Part shown: in pieces, positions 61,765 through 64,000 of the stretch | How positions within the stretch are numbered: position 1 is the first letter of the stretch | Layout: every line of letters starts with the position of its first letter | NCBI GenBank assembly: GCA_946811185.2 | Contig: OX328104.1 | Location: 49,522,505-49,586,504 of the forward strand | Source: Hippopus hippopus | Taxonomy: Eukaryota > Mollusca > Bivalvia > Cardiida > Cardiidae | Length of the DNA: 64,000 nt | Direction: 5' to 3' | Made by a program: the position numbers and the translations under genes | Notes under the pieces: generated by a model | Database searches by the model: none | What the model was told of the DNA's origin: nothing | The model's input: the letters and a program-made list of their open reading frames with translations, nothing else

Positions 61765-61990
61765 ATATATAACTCTTTTCAAAACAATAAAAATTGGAAC
61801 TGGACCAAACTGAAACCATTTGCAGATGACAAATGTTGCTAAAATGATGATTTCTGTCTTTGATTGGGTAGAAAACATTGTGTGAAAAGGAGAAAATGCT
61901 GGTTACCAGCATTTTCTCCTTTTCACACAATGTTTTCAAAAGCCTTCTCTTTCATGGTCATGAAAAGGCAAAATTGTGTTAATGGGTTCA
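61765..61990 (-). repeat. Family A hairpin MITE upstream of the coiled-coil gene
   Basis: A perfect or near-perfect palindrome at 61868-61938 (GTAGAAAACATTGTGTGAAA arms around CTGGTTACCAG), about 250 bp upstream of the start codon. Confidence 0.65.
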
Positions 61991-64000
61991 ATGAAGAACT
62001 GATTGCCAAATAAATCTCATAACCAAAAAATCAGTTCTGAATGCCTTCATAACCATGACTTCTGTATGAATCATGCAATTTCAGCAGTGATGACAATTTT
62101 CAGTCTTCAGTCATGTGCCAGAAACTGTCTTGCAATATGGGAAAATTCAACCTCATTTTTGGATTTTAATGTCTATAGTACAGTTCATAAATAAAGAAAT
62201 GTATTTCAACACAGAAGGGATTGTCTTTAAAAACATGAATGAACAGCTCTAAGTAAATTCCAACACAGAAGGCATTCGACAGGTATAGTCGAATCATCTA
62301 AAATCGCAATACATCAAAGTTCGCGACATTTTGTTTTTCTTATAAGTCACATGATACTTAATGGTAACTGAGCCTGATGAAGTCATACCATCCATTAATT
62401 TTGTTATTGTCTGCAAAAATCTCAGACAAACAAGGTTTAAATAGGCGAATTGGAAAAGCTCATATTCGAAACAGGTTATTTCATTAGCACAAAGACCTTT
62501 TCCTATAAAACCTACAAATTATTTCAAGACAGAACCATATTTGAAAATAACTACATGTATGCTTTCACTAGGTTTTGCTGTTAATGGATGTCATGTGACC
62601 ATGTTAAACGTGGAGATTAAAAGTTATTCTACTATTAAAATGCTGGTTTATACTCACTTTACATGAATATACCTGCATAACAAAATGACTGCCTTGTGTT
62701 GGCTTAGTCATGCTCGCTGAATAATTTAAATATTTGAAACAAATTGGATATGTCTTGTATACTTGAAGGACATTAATTAAATAAAATATACAGGCATGTG
62801 GAATTTCATTTTTACCCCTGTGACTTAAGTTAATAAACACTGGAGCACAAATATCGCAACTGTCAGTTTATTGAGGGTCCTGTACACATCTGTACTGTAC
62901 CCACTCAAAATAAGGTCGGTCAACGGTAGAGACAGTTTGTCACTGAAGAAACAGACCAACAAATAATGGATTCCAACTGAGTCATAATAAAAATATATTA
63001 GGTATAATGAGGCCATTCGGCTTTGAAAATCAGAAGTTAGATATAGCAGCCAGTATCACAACATCCTTCTATCGTTACCCCACCTGCCATTTTACAATAG
63101 AAATTTTTGACAGTCGATTGATTGCACGAAGCTGCAAAAGAACAATCTCAGCAGTGCAGAAAAGGTAAGCATGAATGTTTATTTTCTATTTAACACTTCT
63201 TTTTACGAACCTTGGTAGGGAAGTTTTGAATTCAATGCCAAAGGACAAATTAATTGCCCGGGTTTTAATTTTCACCACTGGAAGAAATTCAAGTCAAAAC
63301 GCGTCATCTGTTGAGAGGTAACTAAACAGAGTTAGCGTCCCGACATACTCGCATTCAGAATCTTTATTTATTTTAAGACTTTGAGATTTGAATACATTTT
63401 TTTCGTGAAATAAAGGATAAAGGATAATTTTACATTTAATTTCACGTGAAAATACAGATGTATTAATAATAGATTGAATGCGAAAATAATAAGGCTAGTA
63501 TTATTTGCAAAGTGCGCGAAGGAGGCGGTCTACAGTTCCTGCACTTGTAACGGGTCTCGCCAATTTTTTGCGACTTGGAAAACAGAATTAAAAATACTAT
63601 CTTTGACCTTCTGCTGAACTTTCATCGGCAAACATAGAGCTTTGCTGTTTGTTTCTATCAAATACATGTCCAGCAGTCTGCACAAGAAGTTTAAATAAAC
63701 TGTGCTTGAACCAACTGCGTTTTTTTTTTTTTCTATTCCACCTCAACTATCCTTGAAAAATCACGGTAGGAAAAAAGGCCCAAACCTTGCTGTTGATGAT
63801 TTTCCTCCTAAAAAACACCCACATCATAGCGAAGGTTCATTCTGATTGTAGAACTCGTTTCTTAGGTAGTCAAAAGCAACGACTAGCTCCTCAAGAATTA
63901 CCAAAAATTACACCTCAAGCAATCACTAAATCGACACCAGTAACACGATTTAGATCTGCTCTTCCATCAGTTCTTAATATGAATATAGGCAAAGCCTAAA
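61991..64000. other. No supported gene
   Basis: Plain sequence upstream of the coiled-coil gene. A 56-residue open stretch near the right edge (63831-63999, plus strand) ends in a stop and follows a CATCATAG acceptor-like site, but nothing else supports it. Confidence 0.3.

Noticed and set aside
63787..63999. 70-residue plus-strand frame ending at the window edge
   Set aside because: It may include a terminal exon (acceptor-like CATCATAG before it), but the product is unrecognised and the gene context lies outside or is absent.

Overview
The window is eukaryotic nuclear DNA from an animal. It has spliced, widely spaced coding exons, many short inverted-repeat (MITE-like) elements, tRNA-derived SINEs and microsatellites. 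The repeat style suggests a bivalve mollusc, possibly a Dreissena-type mussel. That assignment is an impression from repeat character and was not tested.

The main content is one complete 16.5 kb Polinton/Maverick (adintovirus-like) element at 14795-31278. It begins AGTAGT and ends ACTACT, has near-identical terminal inverted repeats of about 300 bp, and is flanked by a perfect 6-bp target-site duplication, TCGATA, at 14789-14794 and 31279-31284. Inside, 20 or so AT-rich genes are packed almost end to end. From the left: two tandem RING-finger genes (+). Then a leftward block: a tail-fibre-like repeat protein, an adenovirus-type cysteine protease, a retrovirus-like integrase with a chromodomain, and a zinc-ribbon/phospholipase A2-like gene. 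Then a rightward block: FtsK/HerA-type packaging ATPase, penton-like minor capsid protein, a pX-like GLYLK-repeat protein, a dUTPase-fold-like protein, a two-membrane-segment protein, a coiled-coil virion-associated protein, a pVI-like protein, a small possible replication protein, the double-jelly-roll major capsid protein, two small DNA-binding-type proteins (one leftward) and a protein-primed DNA polymerase. A last leftward gene of unknown function abuts the right terminal repeat.

The set covers integration (integrase, terminal repeats), replication (protein-primed PolB), virion building (major and minor capsid proteins, ATPase, protease, pVI/pX-like proteins), a candidate receptor-binding fibre, and likely host interaction (RING proteins, PLA2). 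Nearly every gene starts a few bases after a TATA(T)AAAA motif. Three reading frames are broken at runs of A: the zinc ribbon/PLA2 junction, the PLA2/integrase junction and the polymerase. The element is therefore recently decayed, uses frameshifting, or carries homopolymer sequencing errors.

The flanks (1-14794 and 31279-64000) hold mainly four dispersed families of short inverted-repeat elements (called A-D here), SINEs, a 40-bp minisatellite and simple repeats. On the right flank, ten minus-strand exons between 61612 and 46290 join in phase into a host gene for a coiled-coil protein of about 530 residues that I do not recognise. Most other small open frames in the flanks are by-products of the repeats.
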